Shown one piece after another: positions 25,294 through 35,597 of a stretch of 64,000 nt of DNA. The DNA is from Isoetes taiwanensis (Eukaryota > Streptophyta > Lycopodiopsida > Isoetales > Isoetaceae). Position 1 is the first letter of the stretch, and each line of letters starts with the position of its first letter. The position numbers were made by a program, and so were the translations under genes. The DNA lies in contig JAJEKV010000217.1 in NCBI GenBank assembly GCA_021234155.1, forward strand, positions 62,001 to 126,000, read 5' to 3'. The notes under the pieces were generated by a model. The model did not search any database. It saw only the letters and a list, made by a program, of their open reading frames with translations, and was not told the origin of the DNA.

Positions 25294-26163
25294 ATGGCAA
25301 GAACTAAGCAAACCGCAAGGATCCATCCGGTGGTGTAAGGCCGGTGATTACATTAGTCCGCCTTCTTCATCGACTCAAAGTCTCGATAGAGATTCTCCTC
25401 CTCCGACCATGCCTAACGAAGACCGGAAAAAGAAATCCGCATGACAGATCAAGGGAGAAGCAGCCCGGAGTAAGTAGGGAGGTGCACTCCTGCCGGGAGA
25501 CAGAGGATGAAAATGTGAGAGACTGGGCGAGCGTAATATGATGCCGGATTAATTATTGGGCAGCCGCCTCTTTGCTTCTTTTCCTGCCTCCCCCGTTCTC
25601 CCCGTGGGAGGTGCCAGACCTTCAAATCAAAGGAGGAGGCCCAACGCCGAAAAGGGAAGGCGCACCAGGAATGTGGGAGACGGGCGGGAAGAGTCCGCCG
25701 AGGAACGGCTACCGCAGATGCTTTGGGAGGAGGCGGCGGAAGAGTCTGGGCCGAGCAACAGGCTCCAAATGCCGGGTGGGTGAGGGTAGTGGCGGGAAGC
25801 GGAAGACGAAGCTCAGTATTAAAAGCCATGCGAGATTAAGAAGTATCAGGAAGATAATCGAGATGGTCATTCCGTCTCCCATTTGCAGGTGCTCGAGAGA
25901 GATTCCCCGCAAGAGTGTGGTGCGATACATCATACCGATTCATGTAATTCAAGCAACGCCTAAATGCTCTTCAAATGGCTTCGGGCGGTTGGTGTCGGAT
26001 CTGTTCGAGGACTCGCAGACTTTGCAGCAATACATGCCAAGCGGGTGTTGTCATGCCCAAGGACATGCGCCTCGTCTTACGCATAAGGGATCCCGAGTAC
26101 TATGGTCAAAATTTTATGGCTGAATACAACAAGAAGAAAGACCCCCCAGAAAAAAGGCCGTGA
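25294..26163 (+). pseudogene. Histone H3-like gene of element A, canonical tail start, frameshifted
   Basis: The start encodes MARTKQTAR, identical to the first nine residues of canonical H3 (including the K4 position). A one-base shift then gives RKDPSGGV, similar to the RKSTGGK stretch. A long low-complexity basic linker follows (25340-25790), not found in normal H3. The histone fold is visible in alternating frames at 25800-26110. It has a MREIKKYQ-like helix start, LPF and ARE residues of alpha-1, ALQMAS (ALQEAS in H3) near 25970, a CAIHAKRV-like stretch near 26030, then MPKDMRLVLRIRD near 26060. It ends at a TGA at 26161-26163 after a short charged tail. At least three indels and one stop break it. 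The pattern 'H3 tail, long insert, H3 fold' is the same as in the chromovirus copy. Confidence 0.75.
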
Positions 26164-26302
26164 AGTGCCTTTGTGTTTTTTTCATATGTATAATATTTCT
26201 TAATGCAATGGCTTTATAAGCTTAATCTCTTAGTCCATTTCTTTCTTAGAAGCCTAGCTTCGCACTTTGTATTTATTTTTTTTTTTTAATGTTATAACGT
26301 GA

Positions 26303-26370
26303 GGATCACACGACGCTGCACAAGCATTGTGCTTTTTGTTGCACATAGTAGTCTCGGCGTCGTGTGATCC
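26303..26370. promoter_or_regulatory. Inverted pair of the element A motif
   Basis: GGATCACACGACGC (26303-26316) is followed 39 bp later by its complement GCGTCGTGTGATCC (26357-26370). It lies between the end of the H3-like gene and the start of the WY gene. It could act as terminator hairpin, regulator-binding pair, or both. Confidence 0.8.
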
Positions 26371-26397
26371 AACCCTAACCCTAACCCTAACCCTAAA
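26371..26397 (+). repeat. Short telomere-like repeat (AACCCT)4
   Basis: Four AACCCT units plus AAA follow the motif pair directly. They are the six-base type, not the seven-base CCCTAAA usual in plants. At this length they need not derive from a telomere; they may be a telo-box-like promoter element for the next gene. Confidence 0.7.
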
Positions 26398-26524
26398 ATG
26401 TACGGACAAATCTCCCCACAACGGCCGTGGTCCCCTTTCATAATCGACAACGGCTACTTGAGTTCAAAAGTGACGCCCCATTTACGGCTCCTAAACATCT
26501 TCTTGTTTTGCGTGGTTTGCCGCC

Positions 26525-27920
26525 ATGGATTGTTATGTGAAGTTCCCGGAATGGTATGCATCCGCCCCTCATGACAACGAGGAAGTTCGCCCGACTGCGA
26601 TTTATCCGTTCTATTGCAAGGAGTTGGACATCATGGCAAACAGTAGCGAGCTTGGATGCTATCGCGAGGTTGCTTTAGCTTTCACCCGGACCGCTTGGTC
26701 TCGGCCAAGACGCCCTTTGCGAGATGTCCCTGCTCGTGGATTCCAAAACCAGCTCTAGAGGAGGCGGCTTCCCATTTGCAAGCGGGGAAGATGTTTTCAA
26801 GAATCTTTGCGAACGGGCTCCTCCTGGCTGCGTCCTTGTGCTTAAGAAGGTATCTTATTTCTCTTTGCCGTTTGCATTTGCTAGTTATTGCATTCTGCTC
26901 GGCCAAACCGAAGATACACTGGAAACAATGAAATCTTTAAGCCAAGGGGGGTCAGTTATGTGTGATGATGCTGACTATGACGTAGAAATGGAGATAGATC
27001 TACAAGAAGAAGAAGAAGAGCAAGAATGTAGGAGTTTTAGCTTCGACGCACTGGCCTTGGGTGAACCAGAGGAGGGAGATGATTCTGAAGGTGATGAGGA
27101 TGGGGATGAGGATGAAAAGAAGTTGTCTGACATAAGGCCAATTTTAGTGGAAGGCAAAGAATACTTATTGCTAAGTGATATACTGAGGAACCCGTCTTTG
27201 TTACGAATGTGTGCTAGGGAAGACGAGCTTATCAATTACCTTGGCGAATGGGTAAACTTAGGCCTAGATTTTGAAGAGGATTTGGACAAAGAGATGTTTG
27301 AAGTATCTAATTATACCGGCAATGCTATAAAGCTTAAAGAAGCATATGAGAGGCTGGAGTCTCGATTTGCTCAAGATGAGGCGAATCTACCAACGAAAGA
27401 AGAATTCCAAATCTCGTGCAAAGCTGCCAACAGGATCTCTGGTTTGGCGGGCCCTTGATCAATCGCGAAAAGCATAAGCACAGTAGATGAGGATAAATGT
27501 GAAGAAGATAATCTTGAGGGTTCTTATTTGTGGGAAGTAGATGATTTTTTCTTGCCGACATGCACGCGAGGGGACGGGGAAAGATTGAAGGACTCTACAT
27601 TGTTAAGATATATCTCAAGATTCGTTAATGGGGAGATAATCGTCTTGGCGAGAACTTTCGGTCCAAAGGGTGCGCGAGTTTGTCTATTGCCTCCGTGCAT
27701 TATGCATGTTCGGGAACCATTCCCAATTGGCATCAAAAACCGAAAGGGTGATAGCAATTCGGTAGGGATGTTGTGTTACAATATTTTGGCGACCAAGCGG
27801 TCTGCTTGGGCGAGCAATATGTTAAATTTTTTAGCTGCTGGCTTGACTCACCCAAGGTTGGAAGCTGGGGTCGATAACATGGAAGTCATTGCCTTGTTGG
27901 ATCGGTCTTGTGGGGATTGA
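26525..27920 (+). pseudogene. 'WY' gene of element A (homologue of a gene in the chromovirus), frameshifted
   Basis: Unknown function. Three frames join into one broken gene. 26525-26758 begins MDCYVKFPEWYASAPHDNEE and includes YPFYCKELDIMANSSE. 26724-27458 is strongly acidic (EEEEEQE, SEGDEDGDEDEKK) and includes VEGKEYLLLSDILRNPS and LGEWVNLGLDFEED. 27528-27920 includes LLRYISRFVNGEIIVLARTF. The same three blocks occur in the same order in the chromovirus gene at 37241-38636. There they read IAWYHDGEQ with PLLCQCLDLLANMQ, then a GQEYLLLDDIIGLITWWLDLG stretch in a shifted frame, then LTRFFLSAFRHGQVLFIGRD. The homology is by eye but covers the full length. The gene follows an inverted motif pair and telomere-like repeat. 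Confidence 0.55.
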
Positions 27921-28052
27921 AAGAGCATGAAATTGACGACGAAGCTTGAGAAATTGGAAGTTATATGTTTTCCAACTTGTATCGGTAAAATTATTTATGT
28001 ACAGATTGTCCTTCCGAAATTCCTAATAAAAATTATTTTATTTGTATTTATT

Positions 28053-28117
28053 CACATCACGCGAAATACATCATCCGATTTTTACGTCATATCTAGGTTT
28101 TTCGGCGTGGTGTGATA
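28053..28117. promoter_or_regulatory. Inverted pair of the element A motif
   Basis: CACATCACGCGAAAT near 28053 pairs with TTCGGCGTGGTGTGATATC ending at about 28119. Diverged copies. Located after the WY gene. Confidence 0.6.
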
Positions 28118-28170
28118 TCTATCTCGAAGAAATGAAATATTATTGGAAAAAGACAATTAATTTATTTATT

Positions 28171-28217
28171 CCTCACACGATCGAGAAGCAACTTCGTGTG
28201 ACTCATGTTATAAATAG
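28171..28217 (+). promoter_or_regulatory. Motif pair plus TATA box upstream of coiled-coil gene 1
   Basis: CCTCACACGATCGAG (28171) and its rough complement CTTCGTGTGAC (28192) lie just before a consensus TATAAATAG at 28209-28217. The ATG is 86 bp further on at 28303. The same layout precedes coiled-coil gene 2, which suggests a shared regulated promoter. Confidence 0.7.
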
Positions 28218-28302
28218 AAGACCGATGTCCCACTGACCTCCGATCGCCTTCCGCCTTACGCTCATCTTCTACTTCCGGCTTCCGCCTTCCACCTTACGCT
28301 CG

Positions 28303-28681
28303 ATGGCATCATCATCTTCCTCTAGCAAGCGACCACGCCAAGATAGCACTCCCCAGCCCCCAGAGCTGCCCGTGGACATCACCCTTGCAGTGGTGATGAA
28401 GAGATTCAAGGAGATCCATGATGAAAACAACCGTCTCGTCGCCGAGAACAATGAGGCGGTCGACAGATTAGCCTTCACGAGGGAGCTGCTGCACGAGCGA
28501 GACGTTGAGCTCGTGGAAACATTCGCCATGTACCAAGAGGCGGCGAGCCGTGAGAGGGCGGCGGTTGAAACTGCTCACATGATTTCGCGAGGCCTTAGAA
28601 GATATGGAGAAGAAGCTCCGAGCTGCGGAGGATGATGAACGCGACCTTCACGGCAGGCTGCAGGACATGAAAATCAGCTAG
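28303..28681 (+). CDS. Coiled-coil protein gene 1 of element A
   Basis: Starts MASSSSSSKRPRQDS, a Ser-rich and basic N-terminus that could be a nuclear localisation signal. Then comes a heptad-rich helix including VVMKRFKEIHDENNRLVAEN. The plain frame ends after about 110 residues at 28635. A one-base shift near 28590 would extend it (DMEKKLRAAEDDERDLHGRL) to about 28680, keeping the coiled coil. It is the best preserved of four related genes in tandem (28303, 29265, 30248, 31109). It is likely nuclear and oligomeric; function unknown. Confidence 0.6.
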
Positions 28682-28830
28682 AGGATCATGAAGATCCCTA
28701 GCCGTTGTAGCTAGAGGATCATGAAGATCCCTAGCCGTTGTATCTATCTATTTTTTGCTTCAAAGAAAAGTTTTCTCTATTTTTTGCTTCTATCTATCCT
28801 GTTGTTCCAATGTATGTTCTGTTTTATTAA

Positions 28831-28901
28831 AATATCACCACGGCCTTGAAATGCCTTGCTTGCAATTAGGTAGCAATCAATGGATTTCGCGTCGTGTGAT
28901 C
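28831..28901. promoter_or_regulatory. Inverted pair of the element A motif
   Basis: ATATCACCACGGCCTTGAAAT near 28832 pairs with ATTTCGCGTCGTGTGATC ending at 28901. The bases between (GCAATTAGGTAGCAATCAAT) are the same as between the pair at 29714-29780, so the whole unit is duplicated with the coiled-coil gene. Confidence 0.75.
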
Positions 28902-29064
28902 TCCATGCCGTTCTATTTTGCTTCAATGAGAAGTTCTATCTTTAGTTATGTATCAGTAAAATTACTTATGTATAGATTGTATCACCGAAATTATCAATAA
29001 AAATTATCACACGAGCTTTCTCTTGGAAGAAAAGGCGTTAGAAGAAATAACGGTCCTTTTTCCT

Positions 29065-29162
29065 CACACGACGGCCGAGAAGTAACGGTCGATTTTTTCC
29101 GACCCACGGCATCCTTGGCGTCGTGTGACTCAAGCTACTACTGAAATCCACGTTATAAATAG
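29065..29162 (+). promoter_or_regulatory. Motif pair plus TATA box upstream of coiled-coil gene 2
   Basis: CTCACACGACGG (29063) and GGCGTCGTGTGAC (29117-29129) precede TATAAATAG at 29154-29162, with the ATG at 29265. The text around the TATA box (CGTTATAAATAGAAGAC) matches that of gene 1. Confidence 0.75.
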
Positions 29163-29264
29163 AAGACTTTCTATCTTGCCTTCGACCTCCGATCCTCTTC
29201 CGCCTTCCGCCTTCTTACGCTCATCTTCTCCCCTTCCGCCTTCCCGCCTTCCGCCTTCTCCTCG

Positions 29265-29640
29265 ATGGCATCTTCATCCTCCTCCAGCAAGCGACCGGCG
29301 CCCCGGAAGCTGAACCCGCGGACATCACCCTTCTTTGTGGTGATGAAGAGATTCAAGGAGGTTCCACGAAAAACAACCGTTTACCGTCGCCCAGAAAGAT
29401 GGAGGCGGTGGGCGAGTTAGAATTCACTAGGGGCTGCTTTGCATGGCCGAGACCTTGAGCTCGCAGCAACATTAACCCAGTACCGAGAGGCCAATAGCCG
29501 AGGAGGGTCGGCGATTTTAAGCGCACACAATATTTCGCGGCGCTAGAAGATATGGAGAAGCTTCGAGCTGCGGAGGATGAGAAGCGCGGACTTTAAAATG
29601 GCCTTCTGGGGATCATGAAGATCCGTAGCCATTGTATATA
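29265..29640 (+). pseudogene. Coiled-coil gene 2 of element A, degenerate
   Basis: Starts MASSSSSSKRP and shares VVMKRFKE with gene 1, but frameshifts and stops break it within 40 codons. Nucleotide similarity to gene 1 runs through the 3' end (GGATCATGAAGATCC near 29608). It is a decayed tandem duplicate. Confidence 0.7.
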
Positions 29641-29713
29641 TATTTTTTTGTTTCAAAGAAAAATTTGCTCTATTTCTTGCTTCTATCTGTTCTCTTGTTT
29701 TGTTTTATTAAAA

Positions 29714-29780
29714 GATCACACGACGCGAAATGCCATTCTTGCAATTAGGTAGCAATCAATGGATTTCACGTCGTATGATC
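29714..29780. promoter_or_regulatory. Inverted pair of the element A motif
   Basis: GATCACACGACGCGAAAT (29714-29731) pairs with ATTTCACGTCGTATGATC (29763-29780): 18-bp arms with two mismatches and a 31-bp loop. Confidence 0.85.
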
Positions 29781-30151
29781 TCCACAACGTACACCTCGTT
29801 GTATGTATAAATTCATAATTTATTAATGGAAAAGTGTATGTAACACAAATATCTAGCTAGATTATGTGATAACTTGCAGGTAAATGCGAATTTGCATGTG
29901 GATGACAACGTCTATTCACATACGTGGCTTGTGGATGACAACATCATGCCAAGGACGTGGCATCTTGTTGCCACAATAACACTGTCTTTTTATGCGGCAC
30001 GCATACGATGCGGCTAGGATATAGCCGGATCCCATGATGCGAACATAGGCTACCGTTGCCTAATTGCATGCTATAATTTCGCCTCGTAGGATTATTACAC
30101 AACTTTATCGGATTTTCATAACCGTAGATTCCAGCGTATCTCTAGTTTTTA

Positions 30152-30700
30152 TATAAAGCGTCGGAGGCCTTTGTCTTCTCCTATCCGCCATCTTCTGTTC
30201 TACCACATCCGCCCTCAGCCATCACTCCTGTTCTCCCATCACTTTCAATGGCCTCAGCTCGGTTCCATCCTGCCCGAGATCTTGTCTCAAGTTTTGGTCA
30301 AGGAAATTGAGAACATTAGGCCGGAAGCGGAGGAGCGGATCCGCCTTCTAAAAAGAAAAAAAGAATGATGAAGGCGTAAGCCAAGCTGGTTGCGGCGGAG
30401 GAAAAGGCCGCCTTCTCTGGGGAGGTGATTTTAGTCTTGCGACAATCGGTGCGGGCTGCCTTAGACCGCGAGTGCGGCGCCCGAGATATAACCTCAAGAG
30501 AGGCTTAGGGCCATAATCGAAGCGGGAGAGGCTGCGAGCCCAACTTTCGATGGCGGGAAGATAAGGTTGCGGAATATGAGAAGCGTGGTTGCGGGGCGGG
30601 GCAATCATGTTGGAGGAGCGAGAAAAAATTATCAACGCCCTCGGGAAGAGCTTGCCCGGCGATCATAGGCATCGGGCTCCTCCTAGAGGGCCGTTTTTTT
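30152..30700 (+). pseudogene. Coiled-coil gene 3 of element A, degenerate, with TATA box
   Basis: TATAAAG at 30152-30158 precedes ATG at 30248 (MASARFHPAR...). Charged helix-like text is scattered over several frames up to about 30670 (for example KEIENIRPEAEERIRLLKRK near 30300). Position, spacing and composition match genes 1 and 2, but sequence identity is low. Confidence 0.4.
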
Positions 30701-30812
30701 TTTAATGTTTGTAATTGGTTTTATTTTTCAATGGGAAAAGTTTTTTGACAAATGTGCGAATATTACGTTTCCTATTTTTAATTTTCAATATCCGTGGTAG
30801 AGAATGACAAGG

Positions 30813-30880
30813 CAGATCACACTGGCGAAACCCTTCATAGGGTTTTAAAGCTCGTGTCTGATTCAGCGTGGTGTGATATC
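30813..30880. promoter_or_regulatory. Inverted pair of the element A motif
   Basis: CAGATCACACTGGCGAAA near 30813 pairs with TTCAGCGTGGTGTGATATC ending at about 30880. Confidence 0.65.
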
Positions 30881-31108
30881 TGATGTAGTTAGAATAGTTA
30901 TTAATGTGTTCAGTGGACGGTACCATTAATGTGTTCTAGCGGACAACCGAGAATCCGCTTCGACACGTCGCGGCGGCAGCCGAAAGTGTGTTTAATATGT
31001 TCAAAGCTAATATGTATAAATTGAGGTCCTTGCATTGTGCTCCTTCCGCCCGGTTAGAGTCTTTGCTCCTCACTTCTATAATCTTAACGTCCCTCCCATT
31101 TGTCATCT

Positions 31109-31600
31109 ATGGCCTCCACATCCTCAACCGCTGATAATGGAAAGCATAAAGAGGATAGAACTCCTTCGACATAGTGTTGCGTGTTCTAATGAAGAGGTTG
31201 AAGGAGCAAGATGATCTTCTAAAGGAAAACGCCGTTACAATTCAGCGAAAGAAGAAGAGAATGAATTCAACCTTCTCATGCCGTAGCGGAGAGGCAAATC
31301 AGGCGGTTGAATAGAAGGGTGGACGGGGATGACATGCCCCAACAAGCGCAGACCGAGGTGGTTATGGCCACAACGAGGATGCTAATTCAAGCGAAGAACA
31401 CGTTGTGCTATTGGGACAGGAGCGGGACATGTACAAAGAGATGGTGGACAGATTGGAGGAACGTTTGGATAGGGTGATTGCTCGCTTGAGGGAAGAGATG
31501 AAGGCGAAGGCGAGGGCGGAGCTGATGATGATGATGAAGATAATGAAGAAGAGCTCGCCTTTGGAGCAACAATGAGTCGTTGTATTTTGTTTTCAATGTA
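31109..31600 (+). pseudogene. Coiled-coil gene 4 of element A, frameshifted
   Basis: Begins MASTSSTADNGKHKEDRTPS at 31109. In shifted frames it continues as a charged coiled coil, including VLMKRLKEQDDLLKENAV (compare VVMKRFKEIHDENNRLVAEN of gene 1) and MYKEMVDRLEERLDRVIARL near 31430-31490. It ends near 31575. A TATA-like GTATAAATTG lies at about 31013. Confidence 0.5.
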
Positions 31601-31654
31601 ACATCTTTCACAACTTTAATCAAAAGTAACCCTTTTTATTATTATCTTGTAAAG

Positions 31655-31792
31655 CTTCACACGACCGAAGCCACATAAATGCAAGCAATAGCGAACTCCT
31701 TTATTCGCCGTATGATACAAATAAGATCACCACGGCCAGCGAAGCTCTGGTTGTGCAAACAAGGTTGGAGGCAAGTACTTCGCGTCGTGTGA
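31655..31792. promoter_or_regulatory. Cluster of element A motifs between convergent genes
   Basis: TTCACACGACCGAAG (31656), a diverged ATCACCACGGCCAGCGAAG (31725) and TTCGCGTCGTGTGA (31779-31792) lie between the 3' ends of coiled-coil gene 4 (plus) and the transposase-like gene (minus). This placement suits a role at gene ends as well as promoters. Confidence 0.65.
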
Positions 31793-31804
31793 ACATGCTA
31801 CACA

Positions 31805-34010
31805 TTACAAGTATACTTTACCGATTCTTTGTCTCTTAGATCTCCACTGTTGCGATGCTAGTGGGGCCCTAGAATTTTGCCAAGCAACTTTCCGTTTTCT
31901 CTTCAGCATTATGCCAATGGTGTTTACGACTTCTGGGTTGCTCCTTAAGCGACCTTCTTGTAAATATTTAGCCATCGCCCTTCTATAAAACCACTCGTCA
32001 TCGTCTTGAGGGTTGGTTCCCACATTTCCACCCCCTCTTTGAGTGTTACGATGAAAGGCTATTTTAGCTTGTTTATGCGACTTCTCCATGCCTTGTGCAC
32101 TCCACTTTGCTAGGCTTCCATACTTCCTAAAAAACCAAGGTGCATGAGCCCAAAAGATGTGCAAGTAGTGCGTGACCACACTCTCTCCCCATGCGTCTAT
32201 GAAAGCTTTAATAAATTTGTTATTCGTTTTGCCACGAACATTTACGCATCTTCTCTTGTGAGGTCCATTTCTCGAATGTATGGGAACAATTCGGACAATG
32301 CATCCCATCTTTTTTTTTTTCCTCAATGCGAGCGAGCGCCATGCATGCGGTCTGCTCCGCATCAACCAGCAATTTTCCAAATTCATAGACCTTTTCTCCC
32401 ATCTGGTTTCCGTTTGAGCCTCTCTATGATTCTTTATGAGGCGTCGAGCTTTCATCCCTCAATTGACACCTTACGAGGCACACTTGTTCTTCTGCCCGTT
32501 TCTCATCGAGCTCTAATCTTACATTGCCACCATGCAAACACATACGATAGAACATGTTCAACTCTACGAATTCCTTCCTCTCTTCTCTTCTTGTGCGAAA
32601 TGTTCCCACGAATCTGCAGACTCAAAAATATCATCTTGTCGATGATTCTCACAAAGCCGTGCAAAGTGCAGATATGAACCCTCTCTAATGGAATGGGGAA
32701 AATGCCATGGAACTTGGGATCTTCTTCTCCTCTATTAGGAGCATTTGCTTGGTTAAGGGACAAGGTTGAAAGCAGTCTTCCCGATTACTTGACTTCCTTG
32801 CATGATTGCAAAGATACAGACAACTTTTGCATGTTCCTTGTCCTCCTCCACTTATGTTGTACATTGCTTTCTCGGTTTTTAAATCGGGGCGCCAAGTGAA
32901 AAATTACTTTGTAAGATCCATAGTGATCTACTTGCAATTTTCCCCTCCCTCGAATCTAGATATTAGACTCGGGATGTCGGTTTGATTGAACACCCATTTC
33001 AAAACCTCGTGGGTTTCTTTTACGAACTTTAAAGAGACCTAACCACCAGGTGTCATCTTGATTGACATGAGAACCATTTTTCCGACGCTTCTTCTCCTCG
33101 TCAGTCACCTCTACATTTTTTGTTATTCTTGTTGCTCTTTGATTTAGCATGTGCAATTGCATTCTCAATTGCTCTATTCATGATGACAACGGATACCCTC
33201 TCATACTTCTCAAACTTGGTGGGTTCCATTTCATCCAATTTTATGCAAACTTCAATCTCACCATTAGTTTTACATGGCTGTTAAGTCATAATATTTGACA
33301 AGGAATTGTAAAGAGTAACGAGGTCAACCCAAAGATTATTGCGTTCATTCATTCCAACTATATCACAACAATCCTTGCCATTCTTATCTTTTATGGCTAT
33401 GGCGGGGACCGGCACATTCAGCGTGGTGCATCTCTCCTAATATGGCATACACCATCTTTGTCCTAGTAACCCTTGTATTCTCGACAATTTGTGGGCGTGG
33501 GCGAATACTTTTTTTGTGCCCATTCTTTTCAGCGCCGTGGAATGGCTTGAATAGAGAACGGTAACCAAGCCTACTGATGCCTACATCATCACAAGCAGTC
33601 ATACATCGTACGCTTCTAACTTCTTGTAGATCTCCTAGTACCATTTCCAATACCATCTTCTTGAGAGGAGAGTTGTAGGGCTGACAAATCATGTCCACTA
33701 TCTCCCTGCTCGTCGCTAGGTTCTTCACTCACGTAACCAAGATTGCTTCTAGTTTCCCCAGATCTTAAGCGGCCTTTGCTAGTGTTGTATGCGGACCTTG
33801 TGGCCGTGACCACAACGTCTGAATGCACCTGATCAAACTTCAGTTCCTCTATCGGTCGATAATGCTTCTTCCTTTCTACTTAAGCCAAGGGGTGTTTTCT
33901 TCAAATTCTTTAACCTACATTGAAGCCCAAAGTTTGCTCTTCGAGCTCTTGGATCTTTTCTTGCAGCTGCCCTATCACCAATTTGGACTTCTCCCGCCCA
34001 TTATCTCAAA
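31805..34010 (-). pseudogene. Putative DDE transposase of element A, frameshifted
   Basis: Homologous over its length to the gene at 53160-55462. Going along the minus strand: a coiled-coil start (LQEKIQELEEQ near 33960); DVGISRLGYRSLFK near 33590; CIKLDEMEPTKFEKYERVS near 33220-33250 (candidate first Asp); DTWWLGLFKV near 33050; a shifted-frame DLKTEKAMYNISGG near 32870 (candidate second Asp, then Cys residues); VHICTLHGFVRIIDKM near 32660; FIDAWGESVVTHYLHIFWAH near 32190; and QGMEKSHKQAKIAFHR near 32080 (candidate Glu). It ends in a basic tail at 31805. The D-D-E order and spacing suggest an RNase H-fold transposase that moves element A; this is inference. I cannot name the superfamily. Several frameshifts make this copy inactive unless they are assembly errors. 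Confidence 0.6.
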
Positions 34011-35597
34011 GTTTCCCTCCCCAAGCCGTCATTCCTTTCCTTCATCACGATTGGAGTAATGAAGCGAGAGAAAAAAGAGCTGCTGGTTTAAGTTATAATT
34101 CTCTTGTGACAATCGGGCGGCTCATCTCAAGGAGGCGTATTCGATTCGAATGCCTTCATCCTCTCTCAATCTCTCACAATATCCCAAGAGGCCGAGTTAC
34201 CGTCACCACAAAATCGGACTAAACTTGAAGCGTCGAAATGGCGGTTTCACGCGCCCTCAGCGGATCAATGGATATAAAGCGCCATCCGCCCGGATGTCGA
34301 CACTTTTTGAGCCTGCAAAGGCGCAACATGTCGAGTCTAAGTTCTTATTTTTAGACCTCTTTTTTTGCGATTGAAGGCTGGAGCATATTCGAGTCGGTTG
34401 GATCCTTATCCACACATCATTTGGAGCTTCCATACAGCGTGGATCATACGGCCTTGAAATGAATGTGTACAAATTGTATGCCCCAAAGACAATTAAGCCG
34501 TTTGAGGCTCAGTCCATTACTAACCTCGTTTTTTGAAATTTTAAGCGTGCATATGGAAAAGTCCATTCTCCTACAATCCATGCTTTTATACAAAAGCAAA
34601 TTCAAAATTGAATTGTAGGGGAAGGGAAGCTTTGTATTGGGATGAAGTAAAGATCCGTTCTGAACTTTTAAGGCGCAATCGCTTGGCGCCTCGAAGCGAA
34701 AAGTCTAATACAAAGCTTCAACCTACACATTCAAATTTTGAAATGTAGAAGGCGGGGAATGGACTCTAAATGAAAATAGGGCAAGACAAGAATCGGTGAT
34801 GCGCATGATTGGTATCGACAAACCAAGAGACACCGTCATGAGTTGCGGTATGCTATAATGCAAGTGGCTTTTTAGAAGCGCCACGTGTTGCGTCAATCAA
34901 TCGACAACAAGAGAATTAAATACATATGGCCATAGATATCACGATTCCCCTTATTAGGAGAATATTCCAAGCAAATCGTCGGGGGGGAAAAGGGGCGGAA
35001 ATATGGCGTGGAATGGCTGATAGGAGGCCATTTTAGTTCATAAAACATAATATAACTTGGAATGATAGATATTTTATATGCAAATGGGAGACTATTGACG
35101 AGGGACTTGTGTTTAGTTTTAATTTGACAACAAATAAGAAAGTGGATCACGATCGCGAATTTAGTGTGTTCCATTTTTGTTGCATATGTACTATTAAACT
35201 TGGTGTGATCCTTGAAAAATAATATGCTCTTTGAAAAGGGATAATAACTTATGTACTTAAGAGTGGTAACACATGTCTGATAAAAAAAGTTAGGTATTCA
35301 AATGGAATTAGAAGCAAAACTTTTTACATTCAAAATTTTTATGGCGTATGGCTTTACATCATTTTGTAAATTTAAATGCCCGGAGGCTTCAACTATTCAC
35401 AACAAAAAGCCCGGAGGCTTGCGGTCATATGGTAGAAAGTTTGGAGGCAAGCTCGACTAAGAACAAGGAAAAAAAAAAATAAGAGGTGCTCTGCCCTAAC
35501 AAATTTCATTCATCGCTTCATCATCTGCAAAAAAAATAAGAAATAACCGTTAGTTGAATGCTTAAGAAAAAGAAAGAAAACATGCATGTACCATGAA
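34011..35597. other. Non-coding part of element A with first copy of the terminal duplication
   Basis: No gene is supported. The plus-strand 14-mer TATAAAGCGCCATCC at 34272 matches the text before the H3-like gene. From about 34517 to 35031 the sequence matches the right end of element A (see the direct repeat). Confidence 0.45.
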
